From contig NC_083510.1 of the NCBI RefSeq assembly GCF_032362555.1, positions 4,243,501 to 4,307,500 on the forward strand: a DNA stretch of 64,000 bases, read 5' to 3'. This document shows positions 35,673 to 48,245 of this stretch, piece by piece. Below the pieces are notes generated by a model. The model had not been told where the DNA came from. It made no database searches and saw nothing but the letters and a program-made list of their open reading frames with translations. Within the stretch, counting starts at the first letter, position 1; the number at the start of each line of letters is the position of its first letter. The position numbers and the translations under genes were made by a program. Source of the stretch: Amyelois transitella (lineage: Eukaryota; Arthropoda; Insecta; Lepidoptera; Pyralidae).

Positions 35673-36452
35673 TCACTCACGTCCACGCAATCTGCTCGCT
35701 TTAGGGGCCACAGGGGCCTTACTGGAGCCAGCTTTTTGCTTGCGAGTGACTGCCGGGCCCGTCTCTTTGCCATCGGAACTTGTTTCAGCAATCGGATGGG
35801 CAGCAATAAGGGCTTGCACTTCGGAGAGGGACTCCAGCTTATGACGAGACTTGTTAGGGAGCAAGACAATGATTTTTCCCTCGACGGTCCAGCAATTCCT
35901 CACACCAAAGTGGCGACGTGCGGTGATGAATGCCTTATGCCGGGCATTGGTTAAAAATTCGGATACCGTAACACCAGAGCCTTTAAGAGTGGTTTTGCTA
36001 TCCCACACAAGAGTTCTAGAATCCATATTATAAAAACGCACGATAATCGGTCGGATCCTGCCACGACGGGAACCCAGCCTATGACAAACCGCTAAATCAG
36101 TTTTTACAACACTACCCAATTTCATGTTGTCGCAAAGTATGTGAAGGACAGAATCTTGGACATTCTCATTTTCTTTCTCTGGAACCCCATGTAGCATCAG
36201 TACCTTTCTTCGCATCATGGTTTCATGTCTGTCCTGACCAAGAGAGAGCAAATCTATCTGCGATTTTATGACAGACAATGATTGCAAGACAAACTTCTTA
36301 AAATCACTGAACTCACGTGCAAGCGATGATAAATCAGGATGTCTTGGCGAAGTCCCTGAAGCAATCTGCAGCAGCTTGTCCTCATATTCCTGCATTCTTG
36401 TTTGGAATGTTCTTTGAAGATCATCAAAGCTCAGCCCATGAGTAGCCTCCAT
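35673..36452 (-). CDS. LINE ORF1: RNA-binding protein
   Basis: 259 residues, uninterrupted, starting MEATHGLSFDDLQ. The N-terminal part (about 10-75) is helical and heptad-like (FQTRMQEYEDKLLQ, FSDFKKFVLQSLSVIKSQID), probably a coiled coil for multimerisation. Residues 80-200 look like the RRM-type domain of LINE ORF1 proteins (RRKVLMLHGVPEKENENVQD, DLAVCHRLGSRRGRIRPIIV, then a basic patch with RHKAFITARRHFG). A basic low-complexity end (KAPVAPKASRLRGRE) follows. No CCHC zinc knuckle is visible. Expected role: coating the LINE RNA with ORF2 protein. Assigned from position upstream of ORF2 and this layout, not from a sequence search. Confidence 0.85.
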   Translation of the reverse strand: MEATHGLSFDDLQRTFQTRMQEYEDKLLQIASGTSPRHPDLSSLAREFSDFKKFVLQSLSVIKSQIDLLSLGQDRHETMMRRKVLMLHGVPEKENENVQDSVLHILCDNMKLGSVVKTDLAVCHRLGSRRGRIRPIIVRFYNMDSRTLVWDSKTTLKGSGVTVSEFLTNARHKAFITARRHFGVRNCWTVEGKIIVLLPNKSRHKLESLSEVQALIAAHPIAETSSDGKETGPAVTRKQKAGSSKAPVAPKASRLRGRE

Positions 36453-38079
36453 AATGCAGATTAGTGTTGAAGCGCAGGATACTTGATAGGATTATAATGT
36501 GAGATGAGCGCAGGTGAGTCTGGCAGCAAAGTTATCTACTTTTAGCCAGAGTTTTTCTTGATTAGATATTTTTAATAAATTATTAATGTGGAGCTATGTT
36601 TTTTTCGTATTTCCGCCGCGCCTACCCGCAAAGGAAAAACTATAGTTTAGAGTTCTAATTTTATTGCCATAATAATTTACTATCAGAATATCTATAGTAA
36701 ACCATAAATTTATTTATACTAGTGCTTTACTTACTGATTAAAAGTATGTCTTATTAAAACTCCAGTGAATGTAAACTGTTAATAAAAAAAAATAGCTGAA
36801 ATGAATAAAAAGATTTTGCAGAATATCTGCATAAAAATGTGGTTTTTGCAATTTATATTGGAACGAACGAGCGAGAAATAGCTTGCTAAAGTAAAATTGC
36901 ATCAGTGGTATTTTATGAATTCTGAAGTATGAAGAAAAAAGTCTATTTTATTAAATAAATTGTATAATCTTAATAAATAAAAATTAGCTTGGAAGTCATT
37001 ATTAATTGGCCTGGGAATTCTTTTCCAAACTTGCAAAGTTTTAAATAGCAAATTGTGGCTAAATATTTAGATATACCTACATGATAATGACTTCTAATTT
37101 CTTGTGTGTTGAAATGTTGATAAGTTTTTACTTTGTTATTTGTTATAGCCAATCAATGCATCGGCTGTTGCTGATCTGCAATAAGCAGATCATTTTGTTA
37201 CGTGTATCTGACATCACATATTGACATAACAAGCATCGTCGCATCGATTGCGGAATCTAATTGAAACAACTATGTTAACAATTACTTTGTAGAGGGTTTT
37301 AAGTTTACTTTTTGTAAACTTACTTTCAAAATATAAAAACAACAGATGTTTACAAATGCTCTTATAATTACTATATAGAAAACATCTCGATGAAATTCGT
37401 GTGCATCCATGATCATTATGGATTAGTTTCACCCACAATAAAAGTCTAATGAAAGTCGCTTCTTGCAAAAATCATACAAGATACTATGAAAAGCTTATTA
37501 TAATTTCAATATTGTTTTAAAAAGAACCGCGCGATAGCAAAGATTCATTATAGCTTTTTGTTTATTGATAGGACTATGAGAAATACTAACTGGCTTAAAC
37601 ATTTTAGCTAGGGCTTTGTGATGGGACAAATCAACATTTATTAATAAAGGAGTATTTTGAGGACTTGTATTAATCACCCTATATAAGAATATTTTTAAAT
37701 TTTCTAATACTTGATTTCTAAATGTCCAATATTTTGAACTGAATTTCGGCAAGTAAACATTTGTAAAATAGTAAATAATCTCTTTTTATAACAGCTCATA
37801 AAATAGTCAATCGTGCGAAACGATTCAATAAAATATTTAAAAATTCTTTTAGCACTTCAGTAGCGTCAACAATGGTAGTGTTATGGTCAGTAAGGCTGGG
37901 CGGTGACATAAAGTCGACTCCGTGTCATTATGAAATTCCTAGACATTATGCAAACTGGGAAAGTAGATCGGGTCCTTAGATACTACATGTCAGTGGTTTA
38001 TGCCTCCAACGGTTTAAGTAGTTTTAATATAAAAACAATTACAATTGAACAAAAAATAAAATTACTAAATGATCACACA

Positions 38080-38325
38080 TACACAAATATCTTTCGAGTC
38101 AGACAGAGCCAATAGTCAAGAACTTGAAAACCACATTTAGAATAGCTTAATGATAGGAATGAGGTTCAGAGACAGTATCGCAGACAGATAGGTTGCTATC
38201 CATCCTACTAACATATATAATTACGTCCTTATTGCTTACGGGGTTGATAAAGCTAAGAATTTCGAAAAGACTGAAAGGACATGTTTAACTGTATGACTTA
38301 GGTAATGACGGAATTGGCCTAATGC
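38080..38325 (-). repeat. Two adjacent partial copies of SINE-like family A
   Basis: First copy about 38080-38215 (TCAGACAGAGCCAATAGTCA, GCTTAATGATAGGAATGAGG, GATAGGTTGCTATCC). Second copy about 38218-38325 (AATTACGTCCTTATTGC, TTCGAAAAGACTGAAAGGAC, AATGACGGAATTGG). Both are on the minus strand and truncated, forming a nested or tandem insertion. Confidence 0.6.
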
Positions 38326-39119
38326 GAATAAATTTCGCCATTTTACAAAAAGATCCCTTGTTATATGTACTTAAATTTTAAAGTAAGCCTCTAATTAGCG
38401 GGACACCGTTTGGATATGAGTTATGCTATAAAATAACTTAAACTAGATATTTTCATATCATATCGTGTACTGATATAATCCAGCAGACATTATTTCTTGC
38501 CCAAGGCACAAAGTGTCCTATTAATATGTTTATTACATAAGTTCTTTCTATTCGCAGATTACTAACATAATAATATTGGCGTATTTAATACATGTTACAA
38601 GTAAAATGTCATCTTCCTTACAGATACCTATTAGGTACAGATGACTGTTCACGGTGATCTATATTATAGTTTGCATACCTATTGTTGGTGAGCAAAGTTA
38701 AAAATCCTCAAGCAACATCAAATTTATTCTTAACTTTTCTTTAATAACACGTATAAAGTTAAACATCCATTATATTTTTACCAGTTAAGTAAGTTTTGTT
38801 ACAAACTTATTTCTTACTTGCGACCCACCCCGGTTTCACAATGTTAGCATTTATGATAACTTTCATGCAAACCCTGTTTTAGGATGTTAGGGGTTGATTT
38901 TTGAGAAAAAAAGCTATTCTTTCTAAGATAGAATAGTTTTTTTTTTTCAAATTTAATATGTATATGCATACCAAAGTTTATTCGAATAAATTACAATAAT
39001 AGTAAAGGATTCTGTATCTGTAAGCTCGAAGCCCTGGATCTGACAGCAGCCATATCAAAATGATTTCAATTTCATCATCTACCTGTCGTACCAATACCAT
39101 TGCATTCTCATCTCTCTGG

Positions 39120-39300
39120 TGAGAAACGGGGTTCGTCAGTGATCATCCTGGATCCAATCCAGGTCAGTCAGCTTTTCACACGAGATGTGACTTTGTAGCA
39201 TAGCCTCTAACTCATATTGGATCATAGTTACACATCCAAATGCCCAAATGTGCAAGTATTGTCACGATGTTTTCTTTCACCATAAGTATCAAAGCGATCA
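39120..39300 (-). repeat. Interspersed repeat family B
   Basis: Blocks CACACGAGATGTGACTTTG, TATTGGATCATAGTTACACA, TCCAAATGCCCAAATGTGCA and CACGATGTTTTCTTTCACCA match family B copies elsewhere. Confidence 0.6.
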
Positions 39301-40194
39301 AATTAATTAACATCACTCATTCACATTGACTGTATGACGCTATAAAAAAAAATTAAATGTCTCCTAAATATAGGAAAAAATCCATACTATAGGGGCTTGA
39401 CATAGGCACTTGTTCATTGATACTTTTCATTGCGTCATATTAACTAGGCAATTAACCTTACCTAGACATTTTCGGTATTTTGAAACTATTTAGTAATATA
39501 ATGGTAGGTATGCAAGTCAAAATAACTGAAGTGTGAATTTGCAAACATATTTGCTCGTATCATGCAATAAATTTGTCTTAATTGGGATAGCCCACTTAAT
39601 GAATTAATTATAGCACTGTTGTATGGGGTGAAAAATTGTGAATTGCAGATAATAAATCAATTACATATAAGTATTGTATGAAAAATATTCAACTAATTGA
39701 ATTGAGCAAAAATCGTAACAAAAGTTTTATGTAACAAATAATTTGGTTTGACAAACCAGAGATTTAAAGATAATTTATAATAAAAACCGGGTTGAAACCG
39801 AAAACCCTGTTACCAAATAAAATAACATCACTACTTAGTTACAGAGGTGGTCAAAATTAAGGTATGTCGAGTTTTGGTTGAGAGAATACTCCCCTAAACA
39901 CTGTTTTAGCAGGACCGCCTATGTCAGCTTGAAAGGACACTAGTTAATAGTTGTTATATGTCACCGCATTTATTTAATTTAGGAGAAACATCTCCTTCCC
40001 GTAAATGACAATAGTTGCGAAAATTGGACGATTGGACAACAGTCCAATTTTAAAGTGATGGCAATGACATAGCATACAATTGATTGCTTTTCTATTGATT
40101 AACTAGACTTTAAAAAAATCGGTGGCATGTATTAAGTATCGCTTCCACCCGTGGATTCCAACTGCGCACGCGCCTTACTGCAATATCGGCCTAT

Positions 40195-40235
40195 TATAAA
40201 TACCGTGCAATATTCAAACCCGCATCAGTGTCAGT
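40195..40235 (+). promoter_or_regulatory. Core promoter, TATA box plus initiator
   Basis: TATAAAT begins at 40195; arthropod initiator words TCAGT occur at 40225-40229 and again at 40231-40235, 30-36 nt downstream. The predicted 5' UTR to the ATG at 40288 is about 60 nt and unspliced. Spacing is classic for strongly induced, TATA-driven cuticle genes. Confidence 0.75.
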
Positions 40236-40287
40236 TCAGCTCCTGTCGGCTTGGCTGAAGAGGAGGAAAGTGACTTGTGTTATCAAC

Positions 40288-43200
40288 ATGCGTTCGTTCC
40301 AAGTAAGTGCAGTGTGTACCAAAGTGATATGGATTTTTATGGGATTTGCACAGTAGCGTATGCGCACCACTCAATGTCTGCGATTTCTGATCTGTGTTTA
40401 AGTTAGATATTAGGAAAACTTAAAAGAAGTAAATGGATTGGATACTTAAAATATAAATAGTCTCGACCTAGTACTTGTTTGCAACGAATAGGTTCGAAAA
40501 CTATTGGACCGATAAAAATTTCACGAAACAACTGCAGACAGAAAAGTCCCGTGTGCGATAAACCAATTGATCTTTTGATAGGAAATGGTCTAGTCTGAAA
40601 ATATTCTTACTGAATTGTATTAAATCCATCCTTAGAAGTGGCAAAAACATTATTATAGTATTGTAAGTCCATCTTTAGTAGTTACGTTGCATGCATTATT
40701 GGTTCATTCCACTTTGGTCACCTGGGAGATATCACTGTGTGCGATCAAAAATAAATTGTGATTAATATTTATCAGACCTAACATAATTTGATGTCAATAG
40801 TATGATGGTGGATTGATTGATTATATCAATTTTGCAGCTAACATCTTACGCTTAATGTTCATCATATACCTAGTCGCAAAGTAAGTTTTTTCGAAGTTCG
40901 ACATTATTTAGATTCTAATGAAAAGAATTATTGAACCAATACTCAAAAAAACAATTATTATGCTCAATTCCCTTCCTTTTTCCTCCCTTCAATCAGGTCA
41001 ATAGAGAAAAGTTACGATTTTTCACACGCTCTTGTTATCAAACAACATGTTTTCGTTCAATGCTCGAAAATCTTGCGTCACAAACATTAACAAATTTCTG
41101 AAGCTTCCGCAAAATTATGATTATTGCGGTGAATAGTGATTTCTATGTACTGTATTATCGTTTTAGAGTAATTTTATAAAAATTAATAGGTAAACAATAA
41201 CAAAATGTTACCAGACAAAATTTTTGCAACAAACGTGTAATTTTTTTTTTTATAAATTTCATCCGGTTATGACGGCAGTGTTTTACAGCACCCAAAAAGA
41301 ACAATGGAAACAAGGGTAAAAAGCAAAAAAACTGATCAATTAAATAATAATTGACATGTTGTTTGAAGCTCCAAAATAAAATAAATGACTGAAAATCAAG
41401 TTATGTTGACTTGAATTTGATGTCGTTTACGGAATAATCGTTAAATGAGAATAAAAAAATGATACGTAGGTTTAGGAAATAGGAACAAGTATAAAACTAT
41501 GGTATGAATATTTTGCCTGGGACTTCAATTTGAAAAACATTTTTGGGGTAAATAGGTTTCTATTGTGTAATTTTCATAAGAAATATTGCACTGTACGTTT
41601 TATTCGTGATATTCTTTAGTGCAATACTGTCAATATCGTAACACGATGTCTTGCGATGTCAACAAATACACGAGGCGCAACTTAAAAGTACATAAAGTTC
41701 CGTTCCGTTTCATTTCACAAAAATACCTTTTGTGTTTTTGCTGTAAGTTTTTTTTTCCTTTTTTGATAGAAATATGTTTTTACTGGCGGTATTATAAGAT
41801 ATCAAATTATTCAATTATTTTTTGCGATTTATAAAAAATATTATTTTTGTCACCTAACTTTTCTCTGAGACCATTTATTCGAATTTATAAGCTATTAAAA
41901 TACAACAAGAACCATAATTTCGCCGATTTATTGGCTATCGTAATCGATTTACCGTTATAATATACCCATGTATTGTTTAACATGTATGTATATATTATGT
42001 ACTGAAATACCTACATGCATACATTCAGCTTATACACAATACCAATATTTGACCTTATATGGTAACTCCTTACAATGGAAAACTTCTTATGAGTAGTACC
42101 AACGACGTAAGTATGGGAAATATTGTTATTGACTATATAACACAGGAAAGAGAATAATATTAGAGGCGTTATGCTTCCTGTGTTTGTTTTTACGCGGCCA
42201 TTGTTATAGTTTTGGATTAGTATAGATTATGAACTGAGATAAGTACATAAACATAAGTACTTCAAAGCGACTTTAAAGTTTTGAGACATAAAATGATCAA
42301 AATGCTACCTGAACGAGATCAACATATATAAAAATCGTTTTAATTTTGACATACTAAATTTCAACAAATCAACAGTGAAAAGATTTCTCTGCTTACACCT
42401 CCAGAAAAGAGGCGTAAACATTAGGTATCGGATACAAGCTGTCTATTTATTCATAAATTGAGAAAGTTAAATTTTTAAAAACGAATGCAGTATCTATTTA
42501 ATTCATTGACTGAATGCAATGAAAAATTATATTCGAAATTGAATTATAAAAGTCTTAAAAAATACTCTATGAAGCTTAAATAATAAGATAATATAAATCA
42601 TCGTATATTCGTTGTAAGCGATGCGTTCAGTCTTCCTTTGTAAATATGTATTAGTAAGCGTAATTTTAGGTTGTACATATTTATTAATAAAAAAATTATT
42701 AATTTTAAAGAGTGTGGTGCGCAAAATTGTTGATATTTTGAATAAAAAAAAGTAAACTGCTTATTTATGATAACGATCTTGATCCGCGCGCAGATAATTA
42801 AGCGAACCTAAATTTTTTCTCTGCGTTAGTTTGATTTGTGAACTGTACTTCGGTGTTTCATCTGTCCTAACCATCTGTCGTTAACATTCGTCTTCCAGGC
42901 ATTACTTTTCGTCACTGTATGCGCCGTCGCGAGCGCTGGCTACATCGGTCACGCAGGTTATGGAGGCTACGGAGGCTACGCGGGCTACGAGGGTGGATAC
43001 GACGGGCATGGCCACGCTGACTATTATGTAAATATTAATTTTATTTTTAATGATATATAAATAGCATTATAATGTATGTATCTTTTTTGAGTTTCAACAT
43101 ACAAGCTATGTCTTCCGTCTCATAGCCTGTAATATATCTGTTCGATCACCATAACGTCCTTTGCGTAACCCGGTCGTTGCGATGCGGTTGACATGGTCAT

Positions 43201-45526
43201 TTTACAATTTATGTCATTACTACACTAATACTTTTCTAGTCTATAACAGCGTATGCGAAACTCATAAGAGCACATTCAGGCCATGATGTAAAAAAAACTT
43301 TTTCTTATTATCTTGAGACTATTTATTATTAAGTATTGTTGAGTTACTGTCCTAATACATAACTCTCGAACGTAGGTACTTTGGGTTAGCCCAATCTGTG
43401 TGATTCGAACCGTTAATATTTATATATTGCAATGTTTAGTTTGCCATGCGCGAATGAAGGCTCTTATTTCATTCAGTTTTATGAATAGTTAATTATTTGA
43501 AGGCAAGCAGAGTCTTCTTCTAGATTAACGTGGACGAAGCTGTAGGCTCTGGCTTATAGCAAATGAATTCACCTAAACATATTGAAACTAAAACGATTAC
43601 TTTCTTATATAATAAAAATATAAAAGTTCTTAAAATTTAATGTTGTAAGTCTTTAAAATCTAGTCTTAGTTTATTCACGGTGCATTTATTAGTTTAGAAA
43701 TATCGTCAGCAACCCTCAATATTATTTCTTTTTACTTTTAATACATAACATAAATACAAATTATGAAATTAATAATAGTAATCAGTAAATGAAACGAACC
43801 CCTACTGAGATATTTTACTGAAAGTTTCGTAACCATAGTATTATTACCGCGTCACCAGTGAAAGATATAAACGCGTTTTTAAAGGTCTCGTCAATAAATC
43901 ACAAATATTGTGTTCGACCTCCATCTATTCATATATTATTTTATGATATTTTTAATGTAATTCAATCAACAGTATCTTATATGAATTAATAGAATTATTG
44001 TATATTACTCACTTTGGCCCGTGGCTCCGCCCGCGTGTAAAGTTTATCCTTCCGGCATTGTACACTATATGTATTTAATATCTAATTATGGTAAAAATGT
44101 AAGTTAAACCAGAGTTGAACCTATCAAGCTACCACTATGACACAGAGTTTATAGGTCCGTAGAATGGACGCGTTGATGTCTTTTACTCGATGATGAAGTA
44201 CTATTATAACAGTTGAATAATTTTTCATTGAAATATGTACAGATTTTTTTTTATTTAACCAAGTTTAAGAGTTTTAAATACATATCATCACTTCTCTATC
44301 CTTAGCAGGGAAGACAGAGCCAACAGTTTTGAAAAGGCTTAAAGGCCATGTTCAGCTCTATGGCGTCATAATAATGCCTTTCAAATGACCAGCCCTCCGT
44401 GATGAGCCCGTGTACATTTAATAATAATAATACTTAATAGTCATTTTTATCGTTAATAATGTTCATATCATTTAATAATGGGATTGAGATAAAAATAAGA
44501 TCCTCGCCTTAAAGAAGAATACCCAATTAAAAACCTAACAAGACTAGCGCTACCAGACCAATATTAAAAATTGCACTAGATGAATGTGCTCCTATTATTT
44601 TAGTCGCCTTTTACGATATCTACGGGAAATAGAAAGATTGGTCCTATAGTTTTCTCAAGTACGAGGCAACACACGTCAGTTTATTCACCATTAAAATATG
44701 TCCCTATATGTACTAAAATATGAAATTAACTTAGGTAAAAATTTATGTTACTTGCTTTTATAAAGTTAAGGTAGGTAGACAAACAATGTGAACTATGTAC
44801 GTTACATATATTACTAATTTTAATACTGATTTTTACAAGAACGATTTATAAAACAGGGCCACATTTTTTTCAGGCCTATCCAAAGTACGCCTTTGACTAT
44901 GCAGTGAAGGACCCTCACACCGGCGACCACAAGACCCAGTGGGAGACCAGGGATGGCGATGTTGTCAAAGGTAAGGCCTTTATAAACCTACCAATTTCTG
45001 TATGAGTGATTACGACTAGAGAAATAACTGATCGATGAATAAATATAACAACTGCAAGGAGAAAGCTGAAATTTTGAATTTGGAAAAAAAAACTACATCT
45101 TAATACTTGTCACCATTTCTGCATACCCCTTATGTACGGGAATTCTCGTTTACTTGCTCGACGCGTTTGATTGAGTAAAACTCGCAATAACTTAATCGAA
45201 TCGGGTGCGAGTAACAACTACTATTTTCAAGCAACATTTAGTAAATGTACCGAGGTCTTGTATTTTAATATTGAGTGTACCTACAAACTTATTTTAAGAT
45301 CATTATCAGACATTTAATGAATAAGTACAGATAAAATTAACACTAAATAAACTTTATGTTTTCAGGTGCTTACTCTCTAGCGGAACCCGATGGTACTACG
45401 CGCATAGTAGAATACACCGCAGACAAGCATAACGGCTTCAATGCTGTGGTCAAGCGCATCGGACACGCCCACCACCCACAGATCTACAGCAACCACTACG
45501 ACGGAGGGTACCACGGATATCACTAG
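40288..45526 (+). CDS. RR-2 cuticular protein, 133 aa
   Basis: Four coding exons: 40288-40302, 42899-43027, 44874-44970 and 45366-45526, all with GT/AG borders and agreeing phases. Exon 1 gives only MRSFQ; joined to [13 protein letters not shown] it makes the signal peptide. The mature chain starts with a Gly/Tyr-rich stretch ([17 protein letters not shown]), then the extended RR-2 domain from about residue 49: [40 protein letters not shown] and [14 protein letters not shown]. The tail is His/Tyr-rich ([19 protein letters not shown]). RR-2 domains bind chitin and are typical of hard or exocuticle; His and Tyr are plausible cross-linking sites during sclerotisation. Introns are 2.6, 1.85 and 0.4 kb and mostly repeat-bearing. 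It is the first of three RR-2 genes in the same direction. Confidence 0.93.
44286..44645 (-). repeat. SINE-like family A pieces in intron 2
   Basis: A 3' piece at about 44286-44368 (AGGGAAGACAGAGCCAACAG, AAAGGCCATGTTCAGCTC) and a 5' piece at about 44505-44645 (TTTTAGTCGCCTTTTACGAT, ATCTACGGGAAATAGAAAGA), split by unrelated sequence. Both lie in intron 2 of the RR-2 gene that starts at 40288. Confidence 0.6.
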
Positions 45527-45634
45527 ATGGCACTACACTAACATTATGTTAAATATTTATCACTAGAAATAACAGAGGGCGCTACACTTAGTGTTAAATA
45601 GTAACCACTGAAAATAACAGATGGCGCTATGCCG
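45521..45634 (+). repeat. Imperfect tandem repeat over the stop codon and 3' UTR
   Basis: Three related units start at 45521 (CACTAGATGGCACTACACT), 45561 (CACTAGAAATAACAGAGGGC) and 45606 (CACTGAAAATAACAGATGGC), spaced 40 and 45 nt. The first unit begins with the His-stop codons of the RR-2 gene. Confidence 0.6.
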
Positions 45635-45683
45635 AATTTTAATTCAGCGCTCAAGTACCTTCAAAATCAGTTACTGTGATATG

Positions 45684-45689
45684 AATAAA
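45684..45689 (+). promoter_or_regulatory. Polyadenylation signal AATAAA
   Basis: Exact AATAAA about 158 nt past the TAG of the RR-2 gene, followed by T-rich and GT-rich sequence (GGTTTTTATT, GATGTTCGTCGG), a good cleavage context. Confidence 0.7.
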
Positions 45690-46407
45690 CTGGTTTTTAT
45701 TTATTGCACTTCGATGTTCGTCGGAGTTAATGACAAAGCAATTAGTTTATAAGCTAATCAATTCGTTGTTAATTTTGATACAAAAAAATAAATACGATAA
45801 ATTATTCAAAAATATGTTTTATGTTTTTATTTTATTTTTATATCTTTGGAAAATTACTACCCTTGCACTTCTCAATTTAAAAATGAAAATTACCTATCAT
45901 AGTGTTGTACCTTTATTATGGAATAATTATATTATTAAAAAAGGAACAAAAACAGCTGTGGAATATTATAAATAGGTACCTACTAGGTATAACTAAATTC
46001 GCCATCAATCAAAGAGTGTGTTCGTTTGCAATAAAAAAACATAATGCATTATTGACTAAACTTGGCTGTGAGTTGCCAGAAGCAGATTTAAGTATACACA
46101 ATCATGCTCATTAAAGTTTATCAATTGAGTTTGGATTGCAAAGAAGTCTCTGTTATTAGCTATTTCTAATATGTTATCAAATATTTTTGCTTATGTGAGA
46201 ACAATAGCTTTTTTTGCCTAATTAATTCTGTCTCGCTTGGTTTGTCAAACCTCTGTAATTTACTTCTCCAGCTATTGACGTTCAAATAAAACATTGCCAT
46301 CCATGATGTAATAAATACTGTTTTTTGTCATCTCAAATAATGATTGATAACACCCGTTAAATGAAATTTTTTTTGAACAAATTACACACACTGATTAAGT
46401 AAGCCTC

Positions 46408-46611
46408 AAAGTAAGTTTGAGATTTGAGTTAAGAGATACTAACTCAACAATATTATTTAATTTTATATTAAAAACTTATATTTATATAATAATAATAAAT
46501 TCTTATATAGAGAAACATCCAAGAGCTAGACCAATCAGAGGAAGTTCGTTTCTCATCATGCCCTGGCCGGGATTTAAATTAGGATTACCGCTGCGCCACA
46601 GAGGCCGTCAC
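46408..46611 (-). mobile_element. tRNA-related SINE
   Basis: Read on the minus strand: GACGGCCTCTGTGGCGCAGC GG (A-box-like TGGCGCAGCGG at 46598-46588), then AATTTAAATCCCGGCCAGGG (degenerate B box), then the body GCATGATGAGAAACGAACTT, CTGATTGGTCTAGCTCTTGG and GTTTCTCTATATAAG, and an AT-rich 3' part ending near GAGTTAGTATCTCTTAACTC. The head has lost bases between the A and B boxes. The A/B-box head marks an RNA polymerase III-type SINE. Confidence 0.75.
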
Positions 46612-47504
46612 TCACACTGTACTGTACACATTCAGCGACTGATAACATTGAAAATTTCTAATGTTAAGTATTTTTCTTTTCCTTACTAAGACAAGTCAGC
46701 TGATCAACGAATGTTTTTATGGAAGCTTTATATTCATGAATTTCCGTAACCAATTAAAATTCTCTTATTTACTCTCTTATTTATTAAAATAATATATAAA
46801 TAATCACTGCATCAAGTAGCAAACTATCTTATAAAATGTGCGATAAAATTTACTCTATGTACATACACAGGAGAAATTTAAACATACAATTAAATACATT
46901 GTTTACAAGAATGCACTTAGTTCTGGTATATGACCACGTCTATGTTGGATCCGATATATAGTAGTGTTATGTAAGTAAGACTTCCTGCACATTTTTATTC
47001 ACATAGACTGGAAGTTACTTCATAATTTATGGCTTTATAAATCGGTCTTTACACATAACTACTCACAGAAAGAATAAAAAGAAAGGAAATATAAATGAAG
47101 AATGGGTAACCCTATTGCAGAATATACATTTTTGTGAGAGTAAAAGTGTTTCTTTTTTACAACATTAAAGCATACTAGGTAATAAATTATCATTTTCTTA
47201 TAAATAGTCCCGACCCAATTTGGCAAAGACCGAAGTGTGCAAATGACCATGATCATGGTGTGGGTAATTCTGTTTTATACACGAAGTGACTCCCGTCTGC
47301 ACTCCGCAATATTGCAGGGTAATCTATTCCACATAAAATGCAGCAAACTCATTTTATTATTAAGTTATGAGACAATATTAACAAAATTATCATGAACAAG
47401 CTTGAATGAAATGATTTATTAATGCAAACAGTCAGTTAAAAGCAAAGTGCAAAGATAAAAATACAGAAAATTTCGATTTTATAACCTGATGATGTTCACA
47501 TAAC

Positions 47505-47585
47505 TCCAACAGAGTGTGGTGGAAGTCATTGGGGAGGTCTATTTTCGGCAGTGGACGTCATATGGCTGAAATGATGATGATGATG
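47505..47585 (+). mobile_element. RTE-type LINE 3' end with ATG tail
   Basis: The last 17 codons of an ORF survive (VVEVIGEVYFRQWTSYG, stop at 47567-47569), followed at once by an ATGATG microsatellite. A C-terminal QWTSxG just before a trinucleotide tail resembles RTE LINEs of Lepidoptera. Only the extreme 3' end is present, as expected of a 5'-truncated insertion. Confidence 0.6.
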
Positions 47586-48139
47586 AATAAAACATTGTAG
47601 AACAAAAACTATTAGAACAATTCTTTATCATGATAAAAGCAATCCGTACGAATGGACTGTAAGCTGCCATTAACTCTTCTTCATCTATGCACAATGAGGA
47701 CTTCTCTAGCATTTTCTATTCTGTTTATTAATATGATGAAATCTTTACAAGACCAATCCTTTGGCCAAAAACAAGAACTAGATTCAAAATAGTATCTATG
47801 ATTTTAAAACTAACATCAAACTCCCTATCGGATGGTTTCATAATTCAAAGCAGTGTAACTGCAATTATAAAACATTTTACGGCATAGGTATGTTCTCAAA
47901 TACATTACATATAATAAGAGAACTCCAAACTTGAAAATAATCTCAATGATCGGGGAATGGGAAAAGAGTTTTGCAATGTCATTTCTTAAATAGTGTTCTT
48001 TTACATTTAACAAGACACAACCGAGTGAAATATCTGCTTCCTAAGTAAGTGCGAGTAGTATATTAAGTTTTGTGTAATTTGCCAATTTTTAAAGTTGATC
48101 TTAGTTTCCCAACTTGTCACTACCTATTTGAATCTTTGT

Positions 48140-48245
48140 TCCTTATAAACCGAACAGCTGGGCATGGCCTTTCAGTTTTTATAAATCTGTTGGCTCTCTT
48201 TTTCCCGCAAGGGATATAGACATGATTATATGTATGTATGTATCT
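48140..48245 (+). repeat. SINE-like repeat family A (3' end with tail)
   Basis: Blocks GAACAGCTGGGCATGGCCTT, AAATCTGTTGGCTCTC and CCCGCAAGGGATATAGACAT, ending TTATATGTATGTATGTATC. The tail microsatellite is intact. Confidence 0.8.

Larger units (their letters stand above)
31910..36545 (-). mobile_element. Non-LTR retrotransposon (CR1/jockey-type LINE)
   Basis: A two-ORF LINE on the minus strand. Order in its own sense: 5' UTR (about 36545-36453), ORF1 (36452-35673), an unusually long 568-nt inter-ORF gap, ORF2 (35104-32180), a 3' UTR of about 235 nt, and a 3' end made of AAAT-type tandem repeats (31910-31944) instead of poly(A), which is common in CR1/L2-like clades. Both ORFs are unbroken. 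The 5' end is set from where coding-linked sequence fades and may be off by tens of bases; I could not find a clear target-site duplication. Confidence 0.85.
36546..40190. other. Intergenic, repeat remnants
   Basis: No exon found. Minus-strand frames at 37214-37468 and 37498-37752 have no recognisable features. Family A copies lie at 38080-38325 and a family B copy at 39120-39300. The segment from about 40141 is GC-richer and leads into the promoter of the gene at 40288. Confidence 0.55.

Noticed and set aside
33067-36033. Several 60-110 codon frames inside the LINE on both strands
   Set aside because: They are shadows of ORF1 and ORF2 in other frames, with no independent features.
46417-46689. 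90-codon plus-strand frame with RARPIRGSSFLIMPWPGFKL
   Set aside because: It is the antisense reading of the tRNA-related SINE at 46408-46611.
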